Source of the DNA: Actinomycetales bacterium
Lineage (GTDB): Bacteria > Actinomycetota > Actinomycetes > S36-B12
NCBI GenBank assembly: GCA_018970025.1
Contig: JAGWXF010000009.1
Location: forward strand, 1 to 64,000
Direction: 5' to 3'
Length of the DNA stretch: 64,000 nt
Shown: positions 35,355 through 44,638 of the stretch, one piece after another
How the letters are laid out: each line of letters begins with the position of its first letter
How positions within the stretch are numbered: the first letter of the stretch is position 1
Made by a program: the position numbers and the translations under genes
The notes under the pieces: model-generated
Seen by the model: only the letters and a program-made list of their open reading frames with translations
Databases searched by the model: none
Told to the model about the DNA's origin: nothing

Positions 35355-35498
35355 ATGATGGAGACGATCCGTCGAGCCCCGCTTCCGGCCGCCGAGCTCT
35401 CGGATGTCGCTCAAGGGTGGGCCGGATTCATGGACGGCGCCCTCGCGAGCGGGCAGCAGGCAGGAGGGGATGTCGATGCCTACCTGGATGCGTCCTGA
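35355..35498 (+). CDS. Small 47-residue protein upstream of Dpp-type transporter
   Basis: ATGATG start with GGGGAG 4 nt upstream, encoding 47 residues (MMETIRRAPLPAAELSDVAQ..., ending DVDAYLDAS). Acidic, partly amphipathic, no membrane segment or signal peptide. I do not recognise it. The strong ribosome site and placement just behind a regulatory region argue that it is translated. It ends 40 bp before the transporter promoter at 35539. It could be a leader peptide or a small partner protein of the pathway. It could also be the remnant of a larger gene. Confidence 0.55.
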   Translation: MMETIRRAPLPAAELSDVAQGWAGFMDGALASGQQAGGDVDAYLDAS

Positions 35499-35538
35499 TG
35501 GGGGGTGATGACGGCTGCATATCGATTTCGCAGAATGC

Positions 35539-35568
35539 TTGACATAGAACAAGCGCTTGTTCTAGGTT
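35539..35568 (+). promoter_or_regulatory. Promoter with 20-bp TetR/KstR2-like palindrome in its spacer
   Basis: TTGACA (35539-35544), 18-bp spacer, TAGGTT (35563-35568). The perfect palindrome TAGAACAAGCGCTTGTTCTA (35545-35564) fills the spacer. Its core fits the published KstR2 consensus AnCAAGnnCTTGnT exactly. A bound repressor would exclude RNA polymerase. No TetR gene is in the window near it. It drives the Dpp-type operon starting at 35617. Confidence 0.75.
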
Positions 35569-35616
35569 CCCGACCACTGGGCGATCCCGCCCGACACTCC
35601 CAGAAGGGATAGTTGC

Positions 35617-37314
35617 ATGCCCGATGCACCAGATCTCCAGGCATCCCTCGACGAGTACGTACAGGGTCGCCTGACTCGTCGAGGCTTCCTCGCTCGCGCC
35701 GCCGTCGTCGGTGTCTCCGCTGCAGCCGCCGGCCAGATGCTCGCTGCCTGCTCCTCCCAGGGCTCCTCGACCGCGTCCGGCAGTGCCGCTGCCACCGCTG
35801 CAGGGTCCGCCGCCGCATCCGCTGCGGCGCAGCCGGTCGCTGGCGGCATCTTCCGCGAGGGCTACGACCGCGACCTCACCCCTCCGGATCCGGTCCGCAA
35901 CGCCTGGGCCGACCCCTCCTTCAATGCCTTCTTCGAGGCGGTCATCGTCCGCAATCCCGAGGGCGATCCGGTCCCGATGCTGGCCGAGTCCTTCGACTAC
36001 GACGACACGGCGTGGAACTTCACGATCCGCGAAGGCCTGACCTTCCACTCCGGCGAGCCCTGCACCCCGGACGTCATCGTCAAGGACTTCGACCTCTACC
36101 GCGATCCGAACACCGGCCAGAACGGCATCTTCTGGACGCCGATCACGAAGGTCTCCGCCAGCGGCCAGGTCGTCACCTGCGCCCTCTCGGCTCCGTTCGC
36201 GGCCTTCCAGGAGACGGTCACGACCGAGTACTCCTATGCGATGAACCCGGCAGCCCGCGAGAAGGCCGGCGACACCTGGGGCTCGAAGGTCATCGACGGC
36301 AACGGCCCCTTCCAGCTCGGCGAGTTCACCCCGGGCCAGAAGCTCACGGCCACCCGCTGGGAGGCCTACCCCGGTACTCCGGCTCCCTTCATCACCAACA
36401 AGGGCCCGGCCTACCTCGAGGGCATCGAGTGGATCCCGATCACCCAGGCATCCCAGCGGGCGCCGGAGATCGAGACCGGCAATGTCGACGCCATCAAGAA
36501 CCCCCCGCCCCAGGATGTCGAGCGCCTGAAGTCCAACCCGGATCTCGTCGTGCAGGAGTTCCAGGAGCTGTCCAACTTCTTCCTGTCGGTGAACGTGTCC
36601 GACTCCAGCCTCGGCTTCGATGACGTGCGCGTCCGGCAGGCCATCTCCCAGGCCATCGATCGCGAGGGCATCGTCCAGTCGATCTTCCTCGGCCAGGCGG
36701 TCGCCACCTACGGCCCGGTCATGCCCGGCAACAAGTGGTACGACCCGGCAGTGGAGGCCTTCAACCAGTACGACCCGGAGAAGTCCAAGGCCCTGCTGGA
36801 CGAGGCCGGCTGGACAGCCGGCAGCGATGGGATCCGCGAGAAGGGCGGCAAGAAGCTCTCCTTCACCACGTATCAGCTGAATGAGGCTGTCGAGGTGCAG
36901 GTCATGCAGGCAGTCGCCGAGCAGCTCAAGCAGGTCGGCATCGACATGAAGGTCGAGGCCATGGACGGCACGGCCTTCTTCCCCAAGCTCACCACGGAGA
37001 CCACGTCCTATGCCTTCAAGTGGCTGTGGTCGAGCCCGATCGACGTGTGCGTGCTGTTCGTCGAGTTCTACCAGCCGGCCGGCAAGGTCGTCGACGCCAC
37101 GATGGCGGCCTACAAGCAATGGCAGACCGCTGCCAACGACGAGCAGCTCCAGGCCGGGGCCTCGGCAGTGCAGATGGACATCGCCCAGCAGCTGGGCATC
37201 ATCCCCATCTACACGCCGAACACCATCTGGGTGAACAACAAGAAGGTGATGGGCTGGGTGGCCAATCAGGCCAACCTCTATCCCTTCTATAACGACGTAT
37301 GGATGGCTGTCTGA
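35617..37314 (+). CDS. Peptide-type ABC transporter substrate-binding lipoprotein (family 5, Tat-exported)
   Basis: 565 residues. Twin-arginine signal LTRRGFLARAA (19-29), lipobox LAAC at Cys45, then a Ser/Ala linker. The mature part is SBP_bac_5 (GGIFREGYDRDLTPPDP, AESFDYDDTAWNFTIREGLTFHSG, GNGPFQL, DVRVRQAISQAIDREGI, YNDVWMAV). It should bind a peptide or similar organic solute outside the membrane and is exported folded. GAAGGGA precedes the ATG. 63 bp separate it from the first permease gene. Confidence 0.92.
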   Translation: MPDAPDLQASLDEYVQGRLTRRGFLARAAVVGVSAAAAGQMLAACSSQGSSTASGSAAATAAGSAAASAAAQPVAGGIFREGYDRDLTPPDPVRNAWADPSFNAFFEAVIVRNPEGDPVPMLAESFDYDDTAWNFTIREGLTFHSGEPCTPDVIVKDFDLYRDPNTGQNGIFWTPITKVSASGQVVTCALSAPFAAFQETVTTEYSYAMNPAAREKAGDTWGSKVIDGNGPFQLGEFTPGQKLTATRWEAYPGTPAPFITNKGPAYLEGIEWIPITQASQRAPEIETGNVDAIKNPPPQDVERLKSNPDLVVQEFQELSNFFLSVNVSDSSLGFDDVRVRQAISQAIDREGIVQSIFLGQAVATYGPVMPGNKWYDPAVEAFNQYDPEKSKALLDEAGWTAGSDGIREKGGKKLSFTTYQLNEAVEVQVMQAVAEQLKQVGIDMKVEAMDGTAFFPKLTTETTSYAFKWLWSSPIDVCVLFVEFYQPAGKVVDATMAAYKQWQTAANDEQLQAGASAVQMDIAQQLGIIPIYTPNTIWVNNKKVMGWVANQANLYPFYNDVWMAV

Positions 37315-37377
37315 GAGCTAGCATCTGGCATTCATGGCTGACGCGCTGCAGGTCGAGAAATCCACGGAGGTCTGACG

Positions 37378-38313
37378 ATGTGGTACGTCCTGCAGCGCGT
37401 CGGCTATGCCGTTCTGGTCATCTTCCTGGCATCCCTGGTCACCTTCGCCGCACTCCGGGTGGCGCCCGGCGATGCGATCACCAGCATGCTCAATCCGACG
37501 ACGACCCCGCCGGACGTCATCGCCCAGTACCGGCAGTCGCTCGGCCTTGACCTGCCCCTGTGGGAGCAGTACCTGATGTACGCGCGAGGCCTGCTGACCG
37601 GCGACTTCGGCATCTCCCTGACCGATCGCCAGCCGGTGATGGACATCGTGCTGAACGGCGCGGTGGCGACCATCACCCTTGCCCTGGCCGCGTTCATCGT
37701 GGCCTTCGGCATCGGCGTGCCGGCAGGGGTGCTCGCCGCCCTGCACCGCGACAGCCTGTTCGACCGGATCGTGCGCGGGATCGGCTCATTCTTCAACTCC
37801 GTGCCGAACTTCGTGCTGGCCCTGATCCTGGTCCTGGTGTTCGCCGTGCAACTGCGCTGGCTGCCGGTCTCCGGGATCGGCTCCTGGAAGAACGTGATCC
37901 TGCCCACGCTGGTGCTCGCTGCCGATCCCTGCGCGCTCACCATGCGGGTGACCCGAACGTCGGTCATCGAGCAGGCCAATGCTGACTTCACGCGAACCCT
38001 GCGGGCCAGGGGCATCCCCGGCGGCCGGGTCAACTGGGTCCACGTGCTGCGCAACTCGCTGAACTCGGTGGTGAGCCTTGGTGCCGTGCAGATCCGCACC
38101 CTGCTGGGCTACACCCTCATCGTCGAGGTGATCTTCCGCTGGCCGGGGCTGGGCTCGCAGCTGGTGCAGAGCATCCTCAACCGTGACTATCCGGTGGCCA
38201 GTGCCCTGGCGCTGCTGCTCGCCGTCGTCGTGGTGATCGCCAGCGCGCTGGGCGACCTGGCCCTGCGCTGGGTCGACCCCCGTATCCGGGTGTCGTCGGG
38301 AGGCTCGGCATGA
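37378..38313 (+). CDS. ABC transporter permease, DppB type
   Basis: 311 residues, six membrane segments. N-terminal pattern YVLQRVGYAVLVIFLASLVTF and R.APGD, cytoplasmic EAA-type loop TRTLRARGIPGGRVNWVHVLRNSL, then ..VEVIFRWPGLGSQLVQSILNRDYPV, all typical of DppB/OppB. It pairs with the DppC-type permease, whose ATG overlaps its stop (ATGA). CGGAGG lies upstream of the ATG. Confidence 0.93.
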   Translation: MWYVLQRVGYAVLVIFLASLVTFAALRVAPGDAITSMLNPTTTPPDVIAQYRQSLGLDLPLWEQYLMYARGLLTGDFGISLTDRQPVMDIVLNGAVATITLALAAFIVAFGIGVPAGVLAALHRDSLFDRIVRGIGSFFNSVPNFVLALILVLVFAVQLRWLPVSGIGSWKNVILPTLVLAADPCALTMRVTRTSVIEQANADFTRTLRARGIPGGRVNWVHVLRNSLNSVVSLGAVQIRTLLGYTLIVEVIFRWPGLGSQLVQSILNRDYPVASALALLLAVVVVIASALGDLALRWVDPRIRVSSGGSA

Positions 38314-39194
38314 GTGGCACGAGCAGTCCTGCGCTGCGCGGGCCGCGACGCCGACTGATGCCGCGCTACCTCGGCGTCTCGGTGCTGCTGTGGGCAGTGC
38401 TCGCGATCTTCGCCATCCTGGCGATCATCGGCTGGGCGGTACTGCTCGTCCCATCCCTGTCGTCGCTGTGGACGGATCAGAGCCTGCGCAGCACCTTCCT
38501 GCCGCCGTTCAGCGACGGGTTTCCGCTCGGCACTGACAACCTCGGCCGCAACTTCGCCTGGCGGCTCATCGCCGGTATCGGTGTCTCGGTCTTCGTCGGC
38601 GCCCTCGTCGCGGTGATCTCGGTCACCCTGGGCCTGGCCCTGGGCATCTTCGCCGGCTACTTCGGTCGGGCGGCGGACGCCGGTACGAACGTGGTGATCG
38701 ACGTGACCTGGGCATTCCCGGAGATCCTGCTGGCGATCGTGCTGGCCGGGGTGCTCGGCCCGGGCCTGGAGGCCGTGATCCTCGCCCTGTCGCTGACCGG
38801 CTGGGCTGCCTTCGCCCGCATCGTCCGCGGCGAGGTGCTCTCCTTGCGCGAACGCGACTACGTCGCGGCCAGTCGGGTGCTCGGCTACGGCAAGGTCCGG
38901 ATCAGCGTGCGCCACCTGCTGCCGAACCTCATCCCGATCACCCTGGTGATGACGGTCTACTTCATGGCCGTGGCGATCGTGGCCGAGGCGGGCCTGTCAT
39001 TCCTCGGCCTGGGCGCGCAGCCGCCGACGCCGAGCCTGGGCGGCATCCTGTCGCAGGGACGCGACTACCTGAACAGCAGCTGGTGGCCGGTGGTGCTGGC
39101 CGGGCTGGCCCTGTCGCTGATGGTGCTCACCCTCAACTACGTCAGCGATGGCCTGCGCGATCACCTCGACCCCCGGGTGGGAGGGCGGCGATGA
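38310..39194 (+). CDS. ABC transporter permease, DppC type
   Basis: 294 residues with an N-terminal membrane anchor and five more segments. GTDNLGRNFAWRLIAG near residue 70 and the loop RERDYVAASRVLGYGKVRISVRHLLPN mark DppC/OppC permeases; FLGLGAQPPTPSLGGIL follows as expected. Starts and ends in 4-bp overlaps with the neighbouring genes. Confidence 0.93.
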   Translation: MSGTSSPALRGPRRRLMPRYLGVSVLLWAVLAIFAILAIIGWAVLLVPSLSSLWTDQSLRSTFLPPFSDGFPLGTDNLGRNFAWRLIAGIGVSVFVGALVAVISVTLGLALGIFAGYFGRAADAGTNVVIDVTWAFPEILLAIVLAGVLGPGLEAVILALSLTGWAAFARIVRGEVLSLRERDYVAASRVLGYGKVRISVRHLLPNLIPITLVMTVYFMAVAIVAEAGLSFLGLGAQPPTPSLGGILSQGRDYLNSSWWPVVLAGLALSLMVLTLNYVSDGLRDHLDPRVGGRR

Positions 39195-40174
39195 CCATTG
39201 CACCAGCGCAGGCCCCCGTCAGGGTCGAGGGCCTGCACCTGATCAGGCACGGGGCGAGCGGTCCGGAGGACCTGGTCACCGACCTGAGCTTCGACCTGCC
39301 GCGCGGCTCCGCCCTGGCCCTGGTCGGGGAGAGCGGCAGCGGCAAGAGCCTGTCGGCCCTGGCCATCATGGGCCTGCTGCCGCAAGGGGTCCAGGTTGCC
39401 GGCGGCACGGTCAGCCTCTTCGGCCAGGACTCGTCCCGGCTGTCGAAGCGGGACTGGCGCCGGCTGCGCGGGACCCGGCTGGCGATGATCTTCCAGGACC
39501 CGATGACCAGCCTCGACCCATGCTTCAAGGTGGGCGCGCAGATCGTCGAGACGATCCTCGCCCATGAGGACATCTCGCGGGCCGATGCCAGGGCGCGTGC
39601 GATCGAGCTGCTCGAGCAGGTGCAGATCCCCGATCCGCAGGCGCGGCTGCACGCCTACCCCCATGAGCTCTCCGGTGGCCTGCGCCAGCGCGTCATGATC
39701 GCCGCAGCGCTCGCCCTGCGACCGGAGATCCTCATCGCCGACGAGCCCACCACCGCCCTCGATGTCACCACGCAGGCAGCGATCGTCTCGCTGGTCGACG
39801 ACCTTCGCCGAGACCTGGACCTCGGGGTGCTGTGGATCACCCATGACCTCGGGGTCGTCTCCCAGCTGGCGGATCGGGTCGCGGTGCTCTACGCCGGCGA
39901 GATGGTGGAGTGCGCGACGAAGGATGAGATCTTCGCCGCCCCGAGGCATCCGTACACCGTCGGCCTGATCGACAGCGCACGGGTACGCGAGCCCGGCATC
40001 CCCTTCGGCCTGATCAAGGGCTCGGTGCCCGAGCCGGGTGCCTGGCCCACCGGTTGCCGATTCGCGCCGCGATGCCCGATTGCGCAGGATGCCTGCGCGA
40101 CGCATCCACTGGCCTCGGCGGGCGAGGAGCACATGACGCGATGCCACTTCCCGGGCAAGGCGGTGCTGCAGTGA
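39191..40174 (+). CDS. ABC transporter ATP-binding protein, DppD type
   Basis: 328 residues from the ATG at 39191, which overlaps the DppC stop. Walker A GESGSGKS, Q-loop IFQDPMTSLDP, signature ELSGGLRQRV, Walker B ILIADEPTTALD, and the C-terminal Opp/Dpp extension with the Cys pattern CRFAPRCPIAQDAC..HPL.., which in relatives binds an Fe-S cluster. It works as a heterodimer with the following gene. Confidence 0.93.
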   Translation: MTIAPAQAPVRVEGLHLIRHGASGPEDLVTDLSFDLPRGSALALVGESGSGKSLSALAIMGLLPQGVQVAGGTVSLFGQDSSRLSKRDWRRLRGTRLAMIFQDPMTSLDPCFKVGAQIVETILAHEDISRADARARAIELLEQVQIPDPQARLHAYPHELSGGLRQRVMIAAALALRPEILIADEPTTALDVTTQAAIVSLVDDLRRDLDLGVLWITHDLGVVSQLADRVAVLYAGEMVECATKDEIFAAPRHPYTVGLIDSARVREPGIPFGLIKGSVPEPGAWPTGCRFAPRCPIAQDACATHPLASAGEEHMTRCHFPGKAVLQ

Positions 40175-41004
40175 ATGACACGGGAGTGCATGACACGTCG
40201 ATGACGAGCACTGGGATGAACGCCCCGCAGGCGGGGCTCGCGATCGACGTGACCTCCCTGGTCAGGGAGTACCACCTCGGCCGGGGCCGGATCCTGCGCG
40301 CGGTCGACGACGTTTCCTTCCAGGTCGAGCAGGGCGAGACCTTCGGCATCGTCGGGGAGTCTGGCAGCGGCAAGACCACCCTGGCCCGGATGCTCCTGCG
40401 CCTGGTGCGCCCGACCAGCGGGTCGATCTCGGTCCTCGGCGTCGACCCATGGCATGCCAGGCGATCAGAGCATGCGTCCTATCACCGGCTCGTCCAGGTC
40501 GTCTTCCAGGATCCGTACTCCTCGATGAACCCCAAGATGCGCATCGGGTCGATCATCGCCGAGGGCGTTCGCCGGGCTCCGCATCCGGACGGCGTCGATG
40601 CCGAGGTCGGCCGGCTGCTGGAGCTCGTCGGCCTGCCGACCCGTTACGCCGAGCTGCATCCGCACCAGCTCTCCGGCGGCCAGCGGCAGCGCGTTGCCAT
40701 CGCGCGGGCCCTGGCCGTGCAGCCGAAGATCCTCGTCGCCGACGAGCCGGTCAGCGCCCTGGATGTCTCGATGCGCGGGCAGATCCTGAACCTGCTGATG
40801 GACCTGCAGCGCGAGCTCGGCCTCACGGTCGTGTTCATCAGCCACGACCTCGGCGTGGTGCGGCAGATGTGCCAGCGGATCATCGTCATGCACCGTGGCC
40901 GGATCGTCGAGCAGGGCGACCCGTCGGTCATCTTCACCTCCCCCCAGCAGGAGTACACCCGCATCCTGGTCGCATCGACACCAGTGGTGCCCGTCGCTCC
41001 GTGA
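40171..41004 (+). CDS. ABC transporter ATP-binding protein, DppF type
   Basis: 277 residues from the GTG at 40171 (GTGA overlap with DppD). GESGSGKTTLARMLL, VFQDPYSSMNPKMRIGSIIAEG, LSGGQRQRVAIARAL, ILVADEPVSALD, then VFISHDLGVVRQMCQR. The usual C-terminal Cys-rich tail of DppF is short here (ends at SPQQEYTRILVASTP). Pairs with the DppD-type subunit. Confidence 0.92.
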   Translation: MNDTGVHDTSMTSTGMNAPQAGLAIDVTSLVREYHLGRGRILRAVDDVSFQVEQGETFGIVGESGSGKTTLARMLLRLVRPTSGSISVLGVDPWHARRSEHASYHRLVQVVFQDPYSSMNPKMRIGSIIAEGVRRAPHPDGVDAEVGRLLELVGLPTRYAELHPHQLSGGQRQRVAIARALAVQPKILVADEPVSALDVSMRGQILNLLMDLQRELGLTVVFISHDLGVVRQMCQRIIVMHRGRIVEQGDPSVIFTSPQQEYTRILVASTPVVPVAP

Positions 41005-41663
41005 CCGAGTCCTTCGCCGTCGACCTGCCCTCGGGTGCCCAGTGCATCGGGGAGCGCGATGCCGAGCCGGCATTCCTCGGCCCGTGCATCCTGCTGCATG
41101 ACGTCGGATCGGACCTCGACCAGATGCGATCGATGGCGCAGGCCATGCGAACGGCGGGGTTTGCGCCGGTCCTGGTCGACCTGCCCGGCCACGGGCTCAG
41201 CTCGGGGACCCTGGAGACAGACGGGTCGCAGGTACTCGGGGCCGTGCTGGATGCGCTGCGCGATGAGCAGCAGCCGGGTGGCCCGGTGGTGGTCGTGGCC
41301 GAGGGCCTGGCGGCCGACCTCGTACTCGTCAGCCCCGCAGCCGATCGGCTCACCGCGATGGTGCTGCTGTCACCGCGCGTGGATGCCGCACTCGAGGCGT
41401 ACCCCACTGCGCCGAGCCGCTTCGTGACATCCCTGGTGCTGCTCGACCCGCAGGATGCGCCGTCCGTGCAGGCATCGGAGCTGCTGCGCAGGTCGGCTCG
41501 GTCGACCTGGGGGCGGGTATTCGCCCATCGCAGTGCTGAGTCGGACAGCGGTGCCCTGCTGTGGCCGCTGCGCGCCAGGGAGTCGGCGGCGCGCTTCCTC
41601 AGCGAGAAGGCAACGTTCGCGCGCTACAAGCGCGGATCGCAGGCCCGTCAGCCGGAAGGCTAG
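41001..41663 (+). CDS. Alpha/beta-hydrolase-fold protein lacking the nucleophile Ser
   Basis: 220 residues from the GTG that overlaps the DppF stop (GTGA). The fold is clear: [13 protein letters not shown] (oxyanion region), [12 protein letters not shown] after strand 4. At the nucleophile elbow, where GxSxG is expected, the sequence reads AEGLA (100-104), so the Ser is Gly102. Hydrolase activity is therefore unlikely; a binding or accessory role is more probable. Co-translated with the transporter, so it probably acts on the imported compound. Its stop shares CTAG with the convergent HAD gene. Confidence 0.72.
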   Translation: MTESFAVDLPSGAQCIGERDAEPAFLGPCILLHDVGSDLDQMRSMAQAMRTAGFAPVLVDLPGHGLSSGTLETDGSQVLGAVLDALRDEQQPGGPVVVVAEGLAADLVLVSPAADRLTAMVLLSPRVDAALEAYPTAPSRFVTSLVLLDPQDAPSVQASELLRRSARSTWGRVFAHRSAESDSGALLWPLRARESAARFLSEKATFARYKRGSQARQPEG

Positions 41664-42487
41664 TCGCGCCGGCCGACTCGTCCCACGGCGTATCCGATCG
41701 CCAGGCCGGCGGCGATGCCGGCAGCTCCGGACAGGGCCGGGACGGCCGCCTGCCGGACCTGCTCGCGGCGGCGGAAGTCCTTGATGTCCCAGCCGTGCTG
41801 GCGGGCGTGGGCGCGCAAGGTGGCGTCCGGATTGACGGCGACGGGGTGGCCGACGGCACTGAGCATCGGGATGTCATTGGACGAGTCCGAGTATGCCCAG
41901 CAGGCGGCGAGATCGAGGTGCTCCCGGTGGGCCAGGGCACGGACGGCCGCTGCCTTGGCCGACCCATGCAGGGGGGCGCCGACGAGGCGTCCCGTATATA
42001 TGCCATCGACGATCTCCGACACGGTGCCTAGGGCCCCGGTCAGGCCCAGCTTGGCGGCGATGCGGGTGGCCACCTCCTGGGGGGTAGCCGTGACCAGCCA
42101 GACCTGCCGCCCGGCATCGAGATGGGCTTGTGCGATGGCCAGGGTGCGGGGGATGAGCTTGTCGAGCAGGGCGTCCTCGAAGATCTCCTCGCCGAGGGCA
42201 TTGAGCTCGGAGACGCTGCGACCCTCGACGAACGTCAGTGCCGCGGCGGTGACCGACGCCACGTCGTCGAGGTTCTCGGCCCCGCTGAGTACGAATCGCG
42301 CCTGCTTGACGGTGAAGCCCCACACCTCGCGGGCCGTGAAGTAGCGGCGCCTGGCGAGCCCGGCGGCGAGGTGGAACAGGCTCGAGCCACGCAGCAGCGT
42401 GTTGTCGACGTCGAAGAATGCGGCACTTCCGTCGGCCAGCGGCTCGCCGGGGGCGGGCTGCATGGTGGCGTCGGACGCACCTGGCAT
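41660..42487 (-). CDS. HAD-IB family phosphatase (SerB-like) with C-terminal hydrophobic tail
   Basis: 275 residues. HAD motifs: DVDNT with nucleophile Asp26 and acid Asp28, VTATPQEV (motif II Thr), Lys in SAKAAAVR, and [10 protein letters not shown] (motif IV). The helical cap between motifs I and II fits the IB phosphoserine-phosphatase-like group common in actinobacteria. The last 35 residues ([22 protein letters not shown]) may anchor it to the membrane. The ATG lies 6 nt after TACGCT, so a leaderless start is likely. Substrate unknown. Confidence 0.88.
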   Translation of the reverse strand: MPGASDATMQPAPGEPLADGSAAFFDVDNTLLRGSSLFHLAAGLARRRYFTAREVWGFTVKQARFVLSGAENLDDVASVTAAALTFVEGRSVSELNALGEEIFEDALLDKLIPRTLAIAQAHLDAGRQVWLVTATPQEVATRIAAKLGLTGALGTVSEIVDGIYTGRLVGAPLHGSAKAAAVRALAHREHLDLAACWAYSDSSNDIPMLSAVGHPVAVNPDATLRAHARQHGWDIKDFRRREQVRQAAVPALSGAAGIAAGLAIGYAVGRVGRRD

Positions 42488-42631
42488 GCCGGGAGCGTAC
42501 CGACTGCAGCGCACCTGCCCGCCCAGTTGGCGAACTCGCCGCAGGAATCCCGATGGCGTGGTGTGCGACACTCGCATGACGGGCACGCGCTCGCGAGCGC
42601 GAGGGCCTGCGGATGCTGCAGGAGGGTGCAC

Positions 42632-44254
42632 ATGGGCACTGGGGGGAAGTCCGGCTCTCGGCCGCAGGGATCGAATCTCGCGTCGATGGTCCGCCGGGCC
42701 GCTGCCGCGGGCGGCGAGCGCAGTGCGCTGTGGTGCGATGGGCAGGAGCTCACCTGGGGCGAGCTCGATGCCCGGGTCGATGCCCTGGCCGCTGGCGTGA
42801 TCGACCTCGGCCTGCGCCGGGGGGATCGAGTGGCGCTGCTGCTGGGCAACTCCATCGAGTTCGTGGTCTCCTATTTCGGTGCCCTGCGAGCCGGGCTGGT
42901 GGTCGTGCCGATGAATCCGGCCTATACCGGTGCCGAGGTGGCCGTCCTGCTGGCGGACTCGGGAGCCCGGCTGGTCATCTGCGATGCGCTGAACGCACCC
43001 GTGGCGCGGGAGGCGGCAGGGGCCATTGCCGGCTGCGAGGTCGTGGCAACCGATGCGCAGCAGTGGAAGGGGCTGCTGGCTGCCGGCTCGCTGGCGGCAG
43101 GAGGCAGTGCGGACGGCATCGCAGACTTCGATGCAGGCATCGACGCGGATGTCGAGGCGGATATCAAGGCGGATGATGTTGGTGATGCCGACGACCTGGC
43201 CGTGCTGCTGTTCACCGCCGGCACCAGCGGCCGGCCCAAGGGGGCGATGCTGACCCATCGGTCCTTGCTGGCCAATATCGAGGCGCTTCGGGAGCTGACC
43301 GACCCGGCGCCGGTGCTGGCGTCCGATGTCGTGCTGGCAGTGCTGCCGATGTTCCATGTGTACGGCCTCAACACCGTGCTCGGCCTGGCCGTGTCGGCGG
43401 GAGCCCGCTGCGTCATCGTGGATCGCTTCGATCCGGTCGAGTCCCTGCGACTGATCCGCGAGCATCGGGTCACGACGGTTGCCGGGGCCCCGGCGATGTA
43501 CCGCGCGTGGCTGGCGATCCCCGGGCTCCGCGATGCACTGGGAGGCGTGCGCCTGTTCAGCAGTGGCGGGTCGAGCCTGCCGGTGCCGGTCTTCGAGGCG
43601 TTCGCCGAGCAGGCCGGGGCCGCCATCTTCGAGGGCTATGGCATGACCGAGACCTCCCCGGTAGTCTGCACCACGCTGGCCGGTGGCGTGCCGAAGCCAG
43701 GCTCGGTCGGCCGGCCCATTCCCGGAGTCGAGGTTCGCCTGGTCGATGCGGAGGGCCGGCCGTCAGTCGAGGGTGACCCCGGGGAGGTCTGCGTGCGCGG
43801 CCCGTCGGTCTTCGCCGGCTACTGGCCAGGTGGCATCGGCGGCCCTGATGACGCGGGCTGGTTCCGATCGGGTGACGTGGCCTTCGTCGATGGGGACGGT
43901 GACCTGCACCTGGTCGACCGCCGCCGGGAGCTGGTGATCGTCAACGGCTTCAACGTCTACCCGCGGGAGATCGAGGTCGCCATCGATGCGCTGGAGGGGG
44001 TGGAGGAGGTCGCCGTCGTCGGGATCCCGGATGACCGGACGGGCGACTCGCTGATGGCCCTGGTGGTCGCCCGCCCCGGATCGGGGCTGACGGCCGACGC
44101 GGTGGCCGTGCATTGCGCGGGCCGCCTGGCCAGGTTCAAGATCCCGTCCGTCATCCGACTAGTCGATGCACTCCCGCACTCGGCCACCGGCAAGGTGGCC
44201 AAGGGCCGCCTGCGCGAGGTGTACCAGGGCGAGGTCGATCACCGTGGAACCTGA
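42632..44254 (+). CDS. AMP-dependent acyl-CoA ligase
   Basis: 540 residues, ANL superfamily: [21 protein letters not shown] (A3), [11 protein letters not shown] (A5), GWFRSGDVA (A7), [21 protein letters not shown] (A8) and [16 protein letters not shown] (A10 Lys). A short Asp/Ala-rich insertion ([17 protein letters not shown]) precedes A3. AGGAGGGTG lies just before the ATG at 42632; the longer frame upstream is a shadow of the HAD gene. A perfect 14-bp palindrome GCGCTCGCGAGCGC is at 42587-42600 in the promoter region. Fatty-acid or aromatic acid activation; the glutaredoxin-like gene overlaps its end. Confidence 0.87.
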   Translation: MGTGGKSGSRPQGSNLASMVRRAAAAGGERSALWCDGQELTWGELDARVDALAAGVIDLGLRRGDRVALLLGNSIEFVVSYFGALRAGLVVVPMNPAYTGAEVAVLLADSGARLVICDALNAPVAREAAGAIAGCEVVATDAQQWKGLLAAGSLAAGGSADGIADFDAGIDADVEADIKADDVGDADDLAVLLFTAGTSGRPKGAMLTHRSLLANIEALRELTDPAPVLASDVVLAVLPMFHVYGLNTVLGLAVSAGARCVIVDRFDPVESLRLIREHRVTTVAGAPAMYRAWLAIPGLRDALGGVRLFSSGGSSLPVPVFEAFAEQAGAAIFEGYGMTETSPVVCTTLAGGVPKPGSVGRPIPGVEVRLVDAEGRPSVEGDPGEVCVRGPSVFAGYWPGGIGGPDDAGWFRSGDVAFVDGDGDLHLVDRRRELVIVNGFNVYPREIEVAIDALEGVEEVAVVGIPDDRTGDSLMALVVARPGSGLTADAVAVHCAGRLARFKIPSVIRLVDALPHSATGKVAKGRLREVYQGEVDHRGT

Positions 44255-44507
44255 ACGGGTCCTGCTCATCGGCAAGCCGGCCTGCCACCTGTGCGATGAC
44301 GCACGCGTGGTCATCTCGCAGGTGTGCGGACGACTCGGGGTCGGCTGGCAGGAGGTGTCGATCTTCGATGACCCGGCCCTGTACGACGAGTACTGGGAGC
44401 GGATCCCGGTGACGGTCGTCGATGGTCGCATCGTGGACTACTGGCGTATCGATCCGATGACCCTGGAGCGGGCACTCATCGAAGAAACGTCCGAAAAACG
44501 GACGTAG
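44244..44507 (+). CDS. Glutaredoxin-like protein (DUF836-type thioredoxin fold)
   Basis: 87 residues from the GTG at 44244, overlapping the ligase gene by 11 bp. VLLIGKPACHLCDDAR gives the CxxC redox site (CHLC), followed by SIFDDPALYDEYWERIPVTVVDG, the cis-Pro region of glutaredoxins. In actinobacteria a small glutaredoxin-like gene often sits immediately before rex, as here. Its end contains a hairpin ACGTCCG-AAAAA-CGGACGT (44488-44506). Confidence 0.85.
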   Translation: MEPERVLLIGKPACHLCDDARVVISQVCGRLGVGWQEVSIFDDPALYDEYWERIPVTVVDGRIVDYWRIDPMTLERALIEETSEKRT

Positions 44508-44521
44508 TCGTCCGCTCAACT

Positions 44522-44550
44522 TTGTCTGCAGGCTCGAACTTGCCTAATGT
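44522..44550 (+). promoter_or_regulatory. Promoter of rex
   Basis: TTGTCT (44522-44527), 17-bp spacer, TAATGT (44545-44550). Just downstream is a hairpin or palindrome GCCAGCGC-CC-GCGCTGGC (44561-44578) in the 5' leader. No Rex-type TGTGAA-N4-TTCACA site is seen here. Confidence 0.65.
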
Positions 44551-44638
44551 TGGGCCCGCAGCCAGCGCCCGCGCTGGCGAGTACCCCGCAATCGGTGCAC
44601 GATGCGCGCCTCGATTGCAGGACGGAACCTGGAGCACC

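Noticed and set aside
35428-37119. 563-codon open frame on the minus strand
   Set aside because: It lies antisense to the Dpp-type binding protein, has Arg/Gly/Leu-rich shadow composition and no family motif; high GC creates long open antisense frames.
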